Assembly (NCBI RefSeq): GCF_018917865.1 | Contig: NZ_JAHLPM010000002.1 | Coordinates: 1 to 64,000 of the forward strand | Source: Tissierella simiarum | Lineage (GTDB): Bacteria > Bacillota > Clostridia > Tissierellales > Tissierellaceae | DNA length: 64,000 bases | Direction of reading: 5' to 3' | Part shown: piece after piece, positions 35,574-45,369 of the stretch | Position numbering within the stretch: position 1 is the stretch's first letter | Layout: every line of letters begins with the position of its first letter | Position numbers and translations under genes: made by a program | Notes under the pieces: generated by a model | What the model was told of the DNA's origin: nothing | What the model saw: only the letters and a program-made list of their open reading frames with translations | The model's database searches: none

Positions 35574-37287
35574 ATATGTAGGTAAATATAAATTATATAT
35601 CTTTTTCGCTTTACTCTTTGCATTAATAAGCAATATCTTATTTCTCATTTCTCCTTATTTTACTGGAAAGGCTATTGATAATATGATAGGACAGGGTAAA
35701 GTTGACTTTAACTCACTACTAAAGATAGCAATGATTTTGATATTTATATATATTACTAGTTCCTTATTTAACCTACTGCAGTTAAGATTGGTAAACCTTA
35801 TTTCAAATAATACAGTTAGAAATATAAGAAGAGATGTTTTTAATAAAATAAGTACTCTTCCATTAAATTATTTTGATACAAATTCTCATGGAGATATAAT
35901 GAGTAAATTTACTAATGATATTGAGTTTATTTCAGAGGGATTACTTCAAGGTATTAATCAGCTTTTTTCTGGAATAGTTATTATCTTCGGTTCTCTAGGT
36001 TTTATGATTTTTCTAAGTATCCCCATAACTTTAATAGTAGTGTTAATAACGCCTGTATGTTTCTATATTGCATCCTTTATTGCAAGAATGTCTAATAAAA
36101 TGTTTAGAGACCAATCTATAGTAATTGGAGAACTAAATGGATATGTAGAAGAAATAATAGGAAATCAAAAAATAGTTAAAGCTTTTAATTATGAATCTCG
36201 TTCTCTTGAAAGATTCGAAGAAATAAATACTCTTCTTTATGAACATGGAAGAGCTGCACAATTTTATTCTTCTCTAACAAATCCTTCAACTAGATTTATT
36301 AATAATCTCTCATATATTATGGTTTGTATTATAGGTGGTATAATGTCAATATCCGGATATATTTCCATTGGAAAAATATCTAGTTTTTTAATTTACTCTA
36401 CTCAATTCTCTAAACCTATAAATGAAATAACAAGTATAATTTCTCAGTTCCAAGCTGCAATGGCTTCTGCTGAAAGAATATTTGAAGTTCTAGATGAAGA
36501 ATCAGAGCCAGTAGAAGATGAAAGTATACCAGTTCTTGAAAATTGTAGAGGTAATATAGTGTTTGATAATGTAAACTTTTCATATAATAAAAATAAACCT
36601 TTAATTCAAAATCTTAATATTAATATCCCTCAAGGAAGTACCATAGCCATTGTAGGGCCTACTGGTGCAGGTAAAACCACTTTAATAAATCTTCTAATGA
36701 GATTTTATGATGTAGATAGTGGTGAGATTTTAATCGATGGTATTAATATTAAAAACTTAAAAAAGGATAGTATCAGACGTTCTTTTGGAATGGTACTACA
36801 AGATAGCTGGTTATTTACTGGAACTATACGTGATAACATAGTTTATGGAAAGCCTGATGCTAGTGATGAAGAGGTAAAAGAAGTTTTAAAAAAATCTCAT
36901 TGTGATAGTTTCGTTAAGAAACTACCCAACGGATATAATACAATAATTACAGAGAATGAAGGTAATTTATCTCAAGGAGAAAAACAATTATTGACAATTG
37001 CAAGAGCCATGCTTGTTGATCCCCCTATGTTAATTTTAGATGAAGCCACTAGTAATATTGATACTCTTACAGAAATAAAAATTCAACAAGGCTTTTTAGA
37101 GCTAATGAAAGGGCGAACCAGTTTTGTTATAGCCCATAGATTATCAACTATTATAGACGCAGACTTAATTTTAGTCATGAAAAGTGGTAAAATTATAGAA
37201 CAAGGAAACCATAGGGAATTGTTAAGTAAAAAAGGTTTTTATGAGAAACTTTATAATAGTCAATTTATATCCTCTACTGGGAAATAA
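35542..37287 (+). CDS. Heterodimeric ABC exporter, catalytically complete subunit
   Basis: 581 residues from the ATG at 35542 (MEAQVLKRLFKYVGKYK), preceded by GGAAGGAG. Six-span domain (about 15-300), then the ATPase: GPTGAGKTTLI, Walker B LILDEATSNID with the glutamate, and switch VIAHRLST with the histidine. Its signature is LSQGEKQL, a departure from LSGGQ. In the heterodimer this weak signature would face the degenerate Walker site of the partner, leaving one consensus and one degenerate ATP site. Probably exports drugs, peptides or lipids. Confidence 0.92.
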   Translation: MEAQVLKRLFKYVGKYKLYIFFALLFALISNILFLISPYFTGKAIDNMIGQGKVDFNSLLKIAMILIFIYITSSLFNLLQLRLVNLISNNTVRNIRRDVFNKISTLPLNYFDTNSHGDIMSKFTNDIEFISEGLLQGINQLFSGIVIIFGSLGFMIFLSIPITLIVVLITPVCFYIASFIARMSNKMFRDQSIVIGELNGYVEEIIGNQKIVKAFNYESRSLERFEEINTLLYEHGRAAQFYSSLTNPSTRFINNLSYIMVCIIGGIMSISGYISIGKISSFLIYSTQFSKPINEITSIISQFQAAMASAERIFEVLDEESEPVEDESIPVLENCRGNIVFDNVNFSYNKNKPLIQNLNINIPQGSTIAIVGPTGAGKTTLINLLMRFYDVDSGEILIDGINIKNLKKDSIRRSFGMVLQDSWLFTGTIRDNIVYGKPDASDEEVKEVLKKSHCDSFVKKLPNGYNTIITENEGNLSQGEKQLLTIARAMLVDPPMLILDEATSNIDTLTEIKIQQGFLELMKGRTSFVIAHRLSTIIDADLILVMKSGKIIEQGNHRELLSKKGFYEKLYNSQFISSTGK

Positions 37288-37353
37288 TTTAATTCTAGAT
37301 TACTTTTCATAAAAGATATCAATTAAAGTTATAATTAAGTAATGTACAAACAC

Positions 37354-37390
37354 AAAAATAAATGCCTCATTTTCAGAGGCATTTATTTTT
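37354..37390. terminator. Bidirectional terminator
   Basis: Stem AAAAATAAATGCCTC / GAGGCATTTATTTTT with a 7-base loop, between the convergent ABC exporter and RocB-like genes. Confidence 0.85.
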
Positions 37391-37405
37391 AAGAGGAAGT
37401 CACTA

Positions 37406-39076
37406 TTAGCTTAATAACTTCTTTATTGTATTATATGTTATATTGGAAACATTTTCAAAGGTGTATCTCATATGAACTCTCTCTGTAATTTTATGGCCAT
37501 CCTTTCCGAAGGTTCCAATATTTACTACAGGTACATTTATATCCAATATCTCTTCTATTGGATGAACATACTTGCTTCCCCAAGCTGGCATATTTTGTTT
37601 TAAAGTCTTTAGACTTTCCACACTGTCACTCATGCCCATAAAGCTCATATCTGAAATATAGGGATAAAACATCTTTGTTACTATAGGCTTATCTGAATAT
37701 TCTTGAACAAAATTAATAGATTCTTTTACACTATCTATAAGAAGCTTTTCTTTTTCTTCTTCTCCCGTAACTTCAATACGTGCACAGAAAGTAGAGGAAT
37801 AATAAATTATTATGACAGGGGATTTATCTACTGTCCACTTCCATGCTTCATCTACTATTCTTACACTAAACTTTCTTAAATCCATAGCTGGCTCTTTTTC
37901 ATTTAATTCCTTAGCAAAGTTATGAATATACGCTATAAATTTATTTCCATGGATAGTTGCTAATTCGTTATAAAATTCTTCCCAAGTATACACTCTGGTT
38001 CTCCATGGTAATTCTGTATAAGTATATCCACTTATTTCACAGAATTTTTTATATGAGTCATTTAAATATTCTATTACATTATCAAAAGCTTCTATTGCCT
38101 TCTCTTTAACTTTTTCCATTACATCTGTTGGACTCATTCTATGAACGAAGAAATTATAATAAGAATATGCTGCCAAAGGTGTTTGTACTGTATATATATC
38201 TTTAAAATCAGCTTGTTTCAATGAAACAGGAGGAATGGTAATTTCACCTTGAGCTTCATCACATAGATCCGGATTTAGATCCATTTGTCTTGTAATTTCC
38301 GCTACTATTAAGTTTGGATCTAAGCCACCAAAAGCTTGACCTACATGAGTTTCCTTTCCTGTTACATAAAAGGATGGAAGAAGCTTTCCTATAGTTCCAA
38401 AATATATGTATCTATTTTCATCTTTTTCATGGTATGGAGTAGAGTAATCCGCATTTATAGCCGCTATATATTCAAAGTTATATCTTTCTTTCCACTCTCT
38501 TAATATCTTTAACGCTGAAATTGCTCCGTGTGAATTATCTTCTTCATCACATTCTGCTAAAGCAATTAAGTTTCCATTTAGCTCTTCAGGATGTTCTGAA
38601 AAATACTTAATTAAATACATATGCCCTGCAACTCCAGCCTTCATATCTAAGGCTCCTCTACCAAACATATACTCTCCTGAATCAATATCTCTATTTACTT
38701 CTTCTCCTAAATTCATATTCCTTAGAAGTTCTGGCAACTTAATGGGATCGAAGGCATATTCTTTTATCGTACCAAAATCATCAATTCCTACCGTATCTAA
38801 ATGTCCCATTAATAATAAAGTTTTATTAGATTCCCCCTTGGTTCCTCTTACCATGGCTATAACGTTATGTCTTTCAATTTCGTCTTTCTCCGTTTTTTCC
38901 ATTAATAAATACTCTTGATTCTCTTTAAAGTAAGGCAAGTTCTTATAATACTCATATATCTTTTCCGCACATTTAGTTTCACCACTAGTTTTTACTATGC
39001 TAGGTATCTTTACAAGATTCGTAGTAATTTCTTTCACTTCTTCAAAACAGTTTAAATACAAATAAAACACCTCCAA
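37406..39076 (-). CDS. M20 family peptidase, RocB-like (arginine utilisation)
   Basis: 556 residues, longer than ordinary ArgE/DapE enzymes (about 380-440) and similar in length to RocB of Bacillus arginine catabolism. Metal-site motifs: GHLDTVG, GRGALDMKAG, ECDEEDNSHG. The C-terminus has the last elements (NIGTFGKDGHKITERVHMRYTF), with a histidine-containing segment where the last ligand is expected. The start region (MEVFYLYLNCFEEVKEIT) lies downstream of a GGAGG-type site. It is a cytosolic amidohydrolase, probably acting on an amino-acid-derived amide. The exact substrate even of RocB is not established. Transcribed alone, convergent with the ABC exporter. Confidence 0.8.
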   Translation of the reverse strand: MEVFYLYLNCFEEVKEITTNLVKIPSIVKTSGETKCAEKIYEYYKNLPYFKENQEYLLMEKTEKDEIERHNVIAMVRGTKGESNKTLLLMGHLDTVGIDDFGTIKEYAFDPIKLPELLRNMNLGEEVNRDIDSGEYMFGRGALDMKAGVAGHMYLIKYFSEHPEELNGNLIALAECDEEDNSHGAISALKILREWKERYNFEYIAAINADYSTPYHEKDENRYIYFGTIGKLLPSFYVTGKETHVGQAFGGLDPNLIVAEITRQMDLNPDLCDEAQGEITIPPVSLKQADFKDIYTVQTPLAAYSYYNFFVHRMSPTDVMEKVKEKAIEAFDNVIEYLNDSYKKFCEISGYTYTELPWRTRVYTWEEFYNELATIHGNKFIAYIHNFAKELNEKEPAMDLRKFSVRIVDEAWKWTVDKSPVIIIYYSSTFCARIEVTGEEEKEKLLIDSVKESINFVQEYSDKPIVTKMFYPYISDMSFMGMSDSVESLKTLKQNMPAWGSKYVHPIEEILDINVPVVNIGTFGKDGHKITERVHMRYTFENVSNITYNTIKKLLS

Positions 39077-39154
39077 CTTTAGCCCTTGTACATTATAACT
39101 TCATCATAACATTCGCAATATTCTTACTTCAAGTCCTTTTCCAAATATATTAAA

Positions 39155-39197
39155 AAACTTCTTCTTTTAGACGATAAATATCCAAAAAAAGAAGTTT
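39155..39197 (-). terminator. Terminator of the ABC-2 exporter genes
   Basis: Stem AAACTTCTTCTTTT / AAAAAAAGAAGTTT, followed on the minus strand by TTTTTTAATA, 40 bases past the permease stop. Confidence 0.7.
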
Positions 39198-39236
39198 CTT
39201 TATAAATGATTGTTTTTCTATCAATCATTGCCTTTT

Positions 39237-40028
39237 TTAATATTGTCCCAATAGACCTTTACTTTTAGCTACTTTAACACATTTATTGAAGACCACTAAC
39301 CCTATGGTAAAATATATAATAGAATTTCCTATCATTATTCCATAATCATATATTGAAAAGTCCTTAAATGAATATCCTCCTATCATAGTTAAAAAAACTT
39401 TATTTGCTGCAGGTCTAAAAGGAATTATATTAGATATAATTTCACTTTTAGGATTTATTGTAACTATCCCTATTAAAAAATATTGAATTACGTTTAATAG
39501 AGATTGAATCTTTTTAAAAATAAGTGCCAATCCTCCGCAGATTAATCCTATACCCAATATGCTGAATATGCCTAGAAATATAGGAATTAGAATAGATAAT
39601 ATTTTTACTTCAATCCAATAGTTGGTTGTACTCATTATAATGAATAATAAAATTATAGAAATTACTAAGTTTACTAATAGATTAGAAATAGTTCTTGCAG
39701 TTATTATACATGAAAGGCTTATACTAGACATATTTAGTTGTTCTAGGGTACCTCTATTAGCATCACTTATCAGACTATAAGCCGCATCTGAGTAAGCCAT
39801 CATCATGATTGTCCATAAAAAATAGCCTACTATAAATCCTTCTAAGTTATTTCCCATATCCAAAGCGGATACTCCCATATTAGTTCCAAAACTTCTAATT
39901 CCTAAAAACATAGCCATAAATAATATATATAGAAGGAAAATATCTGAAATAGTATTAAACTTATATCTAATTAATTCTTTAATAGTTCGTTCCATAGATA
40001 CCTTAAGTAGATAATAGAATTTTTTCAA
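39237..40028 (-). CDS. ABC-2 type transporter permease
   Basis: 263-residue membrane protein with six predicted spans and the ABC-2 layout (amphipathic N-terminus MKKFYYLLKVSMERTIKELIRYK, then YFLWTIMMMAYSDAAYSLISDANRGTLEQLNMS in the middle). The motif RGTLEQL...S is the conserved ABC-2 loop. It overlaps the ATPase gene by four bases (ATGA), so translation is coupled. Only one permease is present, so it probably forms a homodimer. The exported substrate is unknown. Confidence 0.85.
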   Translation of the reverse strand: MKKFYYLLKVSMERTIKELIRYKFNTISDIFLLYILFMAMFLGIRSFGTNMGVSALDMGNNLEGFIVGYFLWTIMMMAYSDAAYSLISDANRGTLEQLNMSSISLSCIITARTISNLLVNLVISIILLFIIMSTTNYWIEVKILSILIPIFLGIFSILGIGLICGGLALIFKKIQSLLNVIQYFLIGIVTINPKSEIISNIIPFRPAANKVFLTMIGGYSFKDFSIYDYGIMIGNSIIYFTIGLVVFNKCVKVAKSKGLLGQY

Positions 40029-40959
40029 CTGTTCACCTCCTCATCAGTTAAGCTTAAATAAATTCTCTCAAAATTAACATCTTTTTGTTTTATCTCTTTA
40101 ATAAAAATATTTATATTTTTTAGTTCTTCTATAATCTTATATATATCATGAAAATCAAATATATCTATTTCTATTTTAGATCCGTCATTAATTATATAAA
40201 ATTCGTAATTTAGTCTTGATAAATGTTCTTTGTTTTCTGGAGAAAGACTTTCTGCAAGTATGATTTCATAAGTCATACTTTTAAACATATTTAATAGTTT
40301 TTCCATACTATCTTCTGCAACTTTTTTACCTTTACTCAATATAACTACATCATCACAGACATCTTGAACTAACGCCATATTGTGGGTACTTAACAATATA
40401 GTTTTATCCATATTAGAAGCTGTGTCTATTAAAATATTTTTTATATCCAAATAGCTTTGTACATCTAAACCAAGAGTAGGTTCGTCTAATAATACAATCT
40501 CTGTATCACATATTAAAGTCATAGCTATGGCAACTTTTTGCTGCATTCCCCTAGATAAGTTGTTTACCATTACATCCCTTTTATCAGTTAAGTTAAATCT
40601 GTCCAATAATATATCTATATTTTTCTCTAAAGCTTTACCTCCGATTCCTCTTATGCCTGCAAAATAACGTAAATTTTCCCTTGGTGTTAATCTCCAGTAA
40701 AGATTTCTCGTACCTTCGAATAATGCTGAAATATGGTTTGTAGCTTTTCTATTATCTTTTCCAAAAATCTTAATCGTTCCTTTATCGGGAATTATTAAAT
40801 TGCAAATGCTTTTAATAGTTGTTGTTTTCCCCGAACCATTAGGTCCAAGTATTCCACATATCTTTCCTCTTTCAATGCTAAAGGAAATGTCATCTACTGC
40901 CTTAACCTTTCCATAATACTTAGTTAGATTAGTAACTTCTAGAACACCTATACCATCAT
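40025..40959 (-). CDS. ABC-2 exporter ATPase with disrupted 5' end
   Basis: The ATPase reading frame is open from about 41020 down to the stop at 40025 and holds all motifs: LEVTNLTKYYGKVKAVDDIS, Walker A GPNGSGKTT, signature LSRGMQQKVA, Walker B IVLLDEPTLGLD, switch LLSTHNM. No ATG, GTG or TTG lies in frame before the Walker A region. The next in-frame start is a TTG at 40606, which would remove the P-loop. A well-placed ATGATG at 40959-40954 behind AGAAGGGGG is one base out of frame and meets TAG at 40950. A single-base deletion near 40950, a sequence error, or a non-standard start (ATA at 40951) could explain it. If the shift is real, the exporter may be inactive. Confidence 0.75.
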
Positions 40960-41173
40960 CCCCCTTCTTCCTAAATATATCATTGATACAATATTCTGTT
41001 ATTTATAGTATATATCAAGCACTTCCTCATGTCATCAATCTTAAGTCATTATCTTAGTAATATTTATATATGACTTTAGTCACAGTAAACTAGAAAAAAC
41101 TTCCTCTCTTTAGCATAAAAAGCTAAAAAGAAGAAGTCATGATATTTATCGTATTTGTATAATTATACAATAA

Positions 41174-41213
41174 AACTTCATCTTTGAGGCGCTAAGTATC
41201 TCAAAGATGAAGT
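41174..41213 (-). terminator. Terminator after arcC
   Basis: Stem ACTTCATCTTTGAG / CTCAAAGATGAAGT with an 11-base loop, about 27 bases past the arcC stop, T-rich on the far side. A second weaker hairpin (CTTCCTCTCTTTAGC / GCTAAAAAGAAGAAG) lies at about 41100-41137. The remainder of 40960-41239 shows nothing else clear. Confidence 0.7.
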
Positions 41214-41239
41214 CTTATTTATCTAAAATACTATATAAG

Positions 41240-42178
41240 TTATTCTATTATTGTTCCAGTTTTACCTTCTATTCCATCTTTGGCCTTTTCTAGGGATGTA
41301 ATAAGAGCAATTCTACCTTTCTTACCGGAAACAAATTTTGCTGCTGCTTTTACTTTGGGAAGCATAGAGCCTGGTGCAAAATGACCTTCTTCAATGTATT
41401 TTTCTACCTCTGCTATACTTAATTTGTCTAATCCTCTTTCTGACGGTTTATTAAAGTCTAAATATATTTTTTCTACTGCTGTTAAGATTATAAGCATATC
41501 TGCATCAAGAATTTCTCCTACTAAAGCTCCAGCTAAATCCTTATCTATTACTGCTGCTACTCCTTCTAAGGATCTATCTTCTTTTAGAACTACTGGAACT
41601 CCTCCCCCGCCAGCAGTAATCACTATAATTCCTGAATCAACTAAGTTCTTTATTATATCGGATTCTACAATATCTATAGGCTCAGGTGAAGGTACTACTC
41701 TTCTATAACCTCTTCCTGCATCCTCTTTCATTACATATCCTTTTTCTTCAAGGATTCTTGCTTCTTCTTCTGTAAAAAATGATCCTACAGGTTTAGTTGG
41801 ATTTTTAAATCCAATATCGTCTTTATCTACTACTACTTGAGTTATAATAGAAATTACTTGTTTCTTCATATTTCTCTTATTTAACTCTTCTCCAATAGCT
41901 TGTTGTAAATGGTATCCAATATAGCCTTGGCTCATGGCTCCACATTCTGGAAAAGGCATCGTAGGTACTTCTTTAGATTGTTCATATACTGAGATCAATT
42001 GTCCAACTTGGGGTCCGTTTCCATGAACTATAGTTATTTCATGCCCCTCTTCTATTAAGTCGACAATAGATTTAGATGTTTCTTTTGCTGTTGCTAACTG
42101 AGCTTCAGCTGATATATCCTTTGGATTTTCTTGTAAAGCATTTCCTCCTAAAGCTACTACTATTCTTTTCTTTGACAT
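41240..42178 (-). CDS. arcC: Carbamate kinase
   Basis: 312 residues from the ATG at 42178 (MSKKRIVVALGGNALQ), the usual length of ArcC. A longer reading to 42220 has no ribosome site. The amino-acid-kinase fold shows VALGGNAL, VHGNGPQVGQL, PFPECGAMSQGYIGYHLQQA, TAGGGGVPV, VIDKDLAGALVG and the C-terminal PGSMLPKVKAA. It makes ATP from carbamoyl phosphate and ADP, in arginine deiminase, agmatine, or allantoin/oxamate pathways. Here no deiminase or transcarbamylase is in sight. It follows an acetamidase-family gene, separated by a terminator at 42256-42291. Confidence 0.93.
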   Translation of the reverse strand: MSKKRIVVALGGNALQENPKDISAEAQLATAKETSKSIVDLIEEGHEITIVHGNGPQVGQLISVYEQSKEVPTMPFPECGAMSQGYIGYHLQQAIGEELNKRNMKKQVISIITQVVVDKDDIGFKNPTKPVGSFFTEEEARILEEKGYVMKEDAGRGYRRVVPSPEPIDIVESDIIKNLVDSGIIVITAGGGGVPVVLKEDRSLEGVAAVIDKDLAGALVGEILDADMLIILTAVEKIYLDFNKPSERGLDKLSIAEVEKYIEEGHFAPGSMLPKVKAAAKFVSGKKGRIALITSLEKAKDGIEGKTGTIIE

Positions 42179-42255
42179 AGGGACCATCCCTTTCCTAAAG
42201 ATTGTTGTTTCTATTTTCAACCAAAATTATAAATCAAAATTCATTCTATGGCAAG

Positions 42256-42291
42256 AAAAAAGTATGCATAATGTTAAATTGCATACTTTTT
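42256..42291 (-). terminator. Terminator between the amidase gene and arcC
   Basis: 12-base stem AAAAAGTATGCA / TGCATACTTTTT followed by TTTTTTC on the minus strand, six bases beyond the amidase stop. arcC is then read through or from its own promoter. Confidence 0.8.
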
Positions 42292-42296
42292 GTTAT

Positions 42297-43568
42297 TTAT
42301 TTATATATTTTTTCAATAAACGAATATATTTTTATTTTCTTTAGCTTTTCTTCTGGTAACATTATTGTAATATAGACTAAACCTGATGTACGCCCAATTC
42401 CAACTTCTCCACTAATAGTTGCTCTATTCTTAACTTCTTCCATATCATATCCTGTAACTTCACTTATTCTATTTACACAATTATCAATAGCTAAATTTAG
42501 ATTTGAACCACTTCCTACAAACTGAACTGGATACAGCTTTTCCTCTATTTTCTGTCTATAAGGCTTTAATATCTTATTAGCTTTCTCATATTCTCTTTCT
42601 GTGAAAGGTAAAAATCTATAATTTATTTCTTCCAAGGGTGGAATTATAATTGGTCCATTTAGTTCCAATTCCTTTATTAATTTTACCTCTATTTCTACCT
42701 CTGCCGTTACATCAATGGCATGCATAGCCAGTTCTCCATCTCCTTGAATTGAATGGATATCCCCCAAAAATACTCCTCCTCCATCTACCTTCACCGGACA
42801 AACAACTATACTGCCCTCGCAGACACTATTAACATCCATATGAGCATCTGTTATATCTTCATGTAGTATTTGACCAAATATATTTGTAGAATTTAAAGAA
42901 GCTAACATATCACCACAGTTTCTAGAAGACGGTAACGGTTTACTTGGTACACATCCTATATTGCCTATCATAGGTTTTACCCTAGTTATTACGTCAACAA
43001 CATCTGTCTTTGCTAAAATTGTTGCTGGATGTTGCTTTGAGCCTGAAGGAAGACCATCATTTCCTCTAGCTACCTCCAATGCAATTTCATTTCCAATAGT
43101 TTTATCTACAGTTACTCCAATATCTTCATTGAATAAAATAGTATATCCATTAGACAAGGTTTGGGGGATAACTGGATTTTTACATTTAGAACATCTAATA
43201 GCTTCTTCTCCAATACCTTCAATAATTGTTTCTGGATTTTTCTCATTACAATAAGGACAAATAGCATTTACAGTAGGATCTACATCATATCTTCCGTCAA
43301 ATCTTTTCCCAGTCCCAGAAGCTGCATATTTAGATTTTAGATTTATTTTTTTTATATGCAATGCAACGGCATCTCCTACTTTAGCACCTTTTACTCTTAT
43401 AGGTCTAGTCACTTCATGTCCACTTCTTATAGATGGAGTAATCATTGGTCCCCAACATCCTGGTGGCACTATTGAATAAATAGTATCACCGTCTTCTATA
43501 GGACCTAACATGTCCATTTCTCCACCAACTATATCTATAAATTCATTGACTTCTATAAATTTTGACAT
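42297..43568 (-). CDS. Acetamidase/formamidase family protein with inserted zinc ribbon
   Basis: 423 residues from the ATG at 43568. FmdA/AmdA family features: YSIVPPGCWGPMITPS, RPIRVKGAKVGDAVALHI, NCGDMLASLN, GGVFLGDIHSIQGDGELAMHAIDVTAEVEIEV, in which the DxH...E set should hold the metal site. The family hydrolyses short amides to ammonia and the acid. Unusually, two CxxC pairs (CPYC and CSKC, about residues 109-136) form a probable zinc ribbon near the N-terminus. Followed by carbamate kinase and preceded by a sodium symporter with 33 bases between, so it probably acts on the imported amide. The substrate is unknown. Confidence 0.8.
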   Translation of the reverse strand: MSKFIEVNEFIDIVGGEMDMLGPIEDGDTIYSIVPPGCWGPMITPSIRSGHEVTRPIRVKGAKVGDAVALHIKKINLKSKYAASGTGKRFDGRYDVDPTVNAICPYCNEKNPETIIEGIGEEAIRCSKCKNPVIPQTLSNGYTILFNEDIGVTVDKTIGNEIALEVARGNDGLPSGSKQHPATILAKTDVVDVITRVKPMIGNIGCVPSKPLPSSRNCGDMLASLNSTNIFGQILHEDITDAHMDVNSVCEGSIVVCPVKVDGGGVFLGDIHSIQGDGELAMHAIDVTAEVEIEVKLIKELELNGPIIIPPLEEINYRFLPFTEREYEKANKILKPYRQKIEEKLYPVQFVGSGSNLNLAIDNCVNRISEVTGYDMEEVKNRATISGEVGIGRTSGLVYITIMLPEEKLKKIKIYSFIEKIYK

Positions 43569-43601
43569 CAAATATCACTCCATTAAAAACTTAATTTTAT
43601 A

Positions 43602-45068
43602 TTAATCTATACCAAAATATCTGTTCATAATCTCTTTAGAGCTCTTTTTAGTAACCTTGCTTACAATAACCATGGTGATTAAAGAAACTATCAGTCCCCA
43701 TACCAGTGGATTAAATCCTAAAGGATCTGGTATCTTAAAAACGTATAATATTATTAAAGTTAAAAATCCCATTAACATAGATGTTATTCCACCTGTCTTT
43801 GTAGCCCCTGACCAAAACAATCCCATTACAATAGGTATAGTAAAGGAAGCTGCAAATCCTGAAATTGCAAATATGACTATTGCTTGTAAAAAAGATGGTG
43901 GGTTTAATGCCAATATCATTACTAATACGCTAATACCTACTGTAGTCATATAACTCATCTTTTTAAGTTTATTATCATCCATATTACTATTAATATTTTT
44001 TTCATAAATATCTCTAATTATGGCACTACTAGTTGATAATAGCAGTGAAGCAACTGTACTCATTACTGCTGCAAATGGAGCTGAGAGCATTATGCCTGCA
44101 AAGATTTTTGATGAATAGTTTACTACAATAGTTGGAAATATTTGATCTGGAATATCAATATTTGGGATTAAACTTTTTCCTGCAATAGAACTTATAAATA
44201 AACATATAAACCAGATGAAAGTTACTATACTTACTAAAACTCCCGATTTTTTCACAGAATCCACATCTTTAACTGAAAATAACCTAGTTACAACATGAGG
44301 TTGTGCCATTACTGCAACTCCTAAAACAAAAAACATAGATATTGCTGAATTAATTGGCAACCAATTATTTGGACCAGGTGCTACTACAAGACTTGGATCT
44401 TGAGCCAACATAGTTTTAGTTATTTGAGTAAGTCCGCCACCTTTTATTACCATAATGATGGCTATAGCAATTGAACCTCCGACCATAATTAAGCCTTGAA
44501 ATATATTGGTATATGCTACACCTCTGATTCCGCCAAAAGATGTATACAGTCCAACAATTACTGCAAAAGATATAATTCCTATGGTATAGGGTATCTCTGC
44601 TATTACTTCTAATATTCTAGCTGCTGCTACATATTGAGAAACCATATAAGCTATACCAAATACAAGTATTATTAGTGCTGCTAAAATTCCCATACTATTA
44701 CTTTCATATCTATCTACAAATAAATCAGGTAAAGTCATACAATTTCTTTCAGAAGCTATAGTCGAGACTCGTCTCCCTATGGCTATTATTCCTATAATGC
44801 CCAATACTCCAGCACCAGCCTGCCATAATAGCGCTGTCCATCCATAAGTATAATAAATAGCTGGCGTACCTATAAATGATCCTCCACTGGTCCATGAAGT
44901 TGCCCAAGTAAAAGCTACTAACCACGGTCCAAAGGATCGTCCACCAACCCAGTATTCTGCAGAAAAATCATCAGATTTTTTTACTCTTAAATGGGCTATG
45001 TATCCCAATGACAATAGAACTACTATATATATTAAAAAAACAATTATTGTGGTTAAAGAAGCCTGCAT
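43602..45068 (-). CDS. Sodium:solute symporter (SSS family)
   Basis: 488-residue transporter with about 13 spans. SSS motifs: DDFSAEYWVGGRSFGPWLVAFTWATSWTSGGSFIG near the N-terminus, YTSFGGIRGVAYTNIFQGLIM around span 5-6, AAVMSTVASLLLSTSSAI in span 8. Resembles the pantothenate/proline branch (PanF/PutP). It overlaps its small partner gene by one base, the arrangement seen for YhdT-PanF pairs. Substrate inferred to be the amide or amino acid handled by the downstream enzymes. Confidence 0.9.
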   Translation of the reverse strand: MQASLTTIIVFLIYIVVLLSLGYIAHLRVKKSDDFSAEYWVGGRSFGPWLVAFTWATSWTSGGSFIGTPAIYYTYGWTALLWQAGAGVLGIIGIIAIGRRVSTIASERNCMTLPDLFVDRYESNSMGILAALIILVFGIAYMVSQYVAAARILEVIAEIPYTIGIISFAVIVGLYTSFGGIRGVAYTNIFQGLIMVGGSIAIAIIMVIKGGGLTQITKTMLAQDPSLVVAPGPNNWLPINSAISMFFVLGVAVMAQPHVVTRLFSVKDVDSVKKSGVLVSIVTFIWFICLFISSIAGKSLIPNIDIPDQIFPTIVVNYSSKIFAGIMLSAPFAAVMSTVASLLLSTSSAIIRDIYEKNINSNMDDNKLKKMSYMTTVGISVLVMILALNPPSFLQAIVIFAISGFAASFTIPIVMGLFWSGATKTGGITSMLMGFLTLIILYVFKIPDPLGFNPLVWGLIVSLITMVIVSKVTKKSSKEIMNRYFGID

Positions 45069-45328
45069 TATTTCTCATCTCCTTTCATTATTGCTAAACC
45101 ATAAATAGTAGTAAAGACAACAATTGATGTCCAAGGAACCAGTACTCCCCAAAATACCCAATCGGGAAATCCAAGTATTAACTTAATAGTGCTTGGATCT
45201 CTTCCATAACCTAATTTATAGCTTACTAAACAAGAAATAGATATAAATAATGCTGTAATAATAGCACCAATTTTAAACTCCTTTAAGCAAAGCAAATACT
45301 GTTCTCTTCTCTCCTTTGTACTTTGCAT
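45068..45328 (-). CDS. Small membrane partner of the symporter (YhdT/DUF997-like)
   Basis: 86 residues with two membrane spans (about 20-38 and 56-79) joined by LGYGRDPSTIKLILGFPDWVFWGVLVPW. The GFPDWVFWG...PW motif is typical of YhdT/DUF997 proteins, encoded beside SSS symporters. The stop overlaps the symporter start by one base. Probably a subunit or assembly factor of the symporter. Confidence 0.75.
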   Translation of the reverse strand: MQSTKERREQYLLCLKEFKIGAIITALFISISCLVSYKLGYGRDPSTIKLILGFPDWVFWGVLVPWTSIVVFTTIYGLAIMKGDEK

Positions 45329-45369
45329 ATTATTCCTCCTTTATTTTTCTAACTAATGAATCCCTAGAA

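Noticed and set aside
40025-40606. A short 193-residue ATPase starting at the TTG at 40606
   Set aside because: It would lack Walker A, whereas the upstream frame encodes a perfect P-loop and N-terminal strand. The true gene is longer and has a 5' defect.
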